Assembly (NCBI GenBank): GCA_028290085.1
Contig: JAQGKN010000356.1
Coordinates: forward strand, 1-6,073
Reading direction: 5' to 3'
DNA length: 6,073 nucleotides
Source of the DNA: Hyphomicrobiales bacterium
GTDB taxonomy: Bacteria > Pseudomonadota > Alphaproteobacteria > Rhizobiales > Beijerinckiaceae
Of this stretch, positions 5,872 to 6,073 are shown one piece after another; within the stretch, counting starts at the first letter, position 1; every line of letters starts with the position of its first letter. The notes under the pieces are model-generated. The model saw nothing but the letters and a program-made list of their open reading frames with translations, searched no databases and was not told the origin of the DNA. The position numbers were made by a program, and so were the translations under genes.

Positions 5872-6073
5872 ATGCGCAGATTGTTTTATGCGATTGCAGC
5901 CTTTGTTTTTTTGCAGGGCGTGACCCTGCTCAGCGCATCTGCCGCCGATCCGCCAGCGCGCGGCGCAAAGTGGAGCTGCGAATGCGAGACGTACGGAGGT
6001 AGCAAAGACAATTGCTACATGTACGCCGACATCAACGGCAAGGTCTTCGATTTCGGCGCCTTCGAGACATCCG
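5872..6073 (+). CDS. Small exported cysteine-containing protein of unknown function (partial, C-terminus beyond window)
   Basis: Starting at the ATG at 5872, 67 codons are open to the window edge. The product begins MRRLFYAIAAFVFLQGVTLL, which is a positively charged end followed by a hydrophobic core. It continues 'SASAADPP', a typical signal peptidase I site with cleavage around residues 24-25. The mature part so far is 'WSCECETYGGSKDNCYMYADINGKVFDFGAFETS', with cysteines 36, 38 and 48 that could form disulfides in the periplasm. GGGAG at 5861-5865 is a good ribosome binding site. I do not recognise the family. It lies on the same strand as the formate dehydrogenase maturation genes but 122 nt away, so a functional link is not shown. 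The hydrophobic core could instead be an uncleaved anchor, but the Ala-x-Ala pattern favours cleavage. Confidence 0.7.
   Translation, partial: MRRLFYAIAAFVFLQGVTLLSASAADPPARGAKWSCECETYGGSKDNCYMYADINGKVFDFGAFETS

Overview
The window looks like a chromosomal segment of an alphaproteobacterium, most likely of the Hyphomicrobiales (Rhizobiales). This rests on the high-GC, C/G-ending codon use of the main genes, on the protein families present, and on the sequence style of the proteins. No rRNA or other marker gene is present to confirm it.

Left part (1-895, minus strand). Two overlapping genes look like a toxin/immunity-type module. The upstream one (895 to 208) starts with the 'YNPDQPRVPAGNPDGG' segment that I recall from many rhizobial toxin-like proteins. 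It ends with the C-terminal part of a putative HNH/AHH-like nuclease domain. The two halves lie in different frames, and the piece between them, where relatives carry their His-His core, seems to be missing, so I call it a pseudogene. It overlaps by an ATGA the start of a DUF2019-like gene (211 to beyond the left edge), which remains open as far as it can be read. Upstream of the broken gene is an AT-rich promoter region with a perfect 10-bp inverted repeat.

Right part (1091-5749, plus strand). Four tightly packed genes form a probable operon for maturation of a molybdenum (bis-MGD) formate dehydrogenase. They are a 679-residue multi-[4Fe-4S] protein of the kind found in formate dehydrogenase clusters, an Mrp/ApbC P-loop ATPase with a TTG start (Fe-S cluster carrier), FdhD (sulfur transfer to the Mo cofactor), and MobA (GMP addition to molybdopterin). 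The gaps are 13 nt, 4 nt and an 11-nt overlap. MobA and FdhD would complete and sulfurate the cofactor, while Mrp and the ferredoxin-like protein would serve Fe-S supply or electron transfer. The enzyme's structural genes are not in the window. FdhD is unusual in having only one cysteine where the classical CxxC would be.

Right end (5872-6073). After a 122-nt gap a small exported, cysteine-containing protein of unknown function begins and runs off the window.
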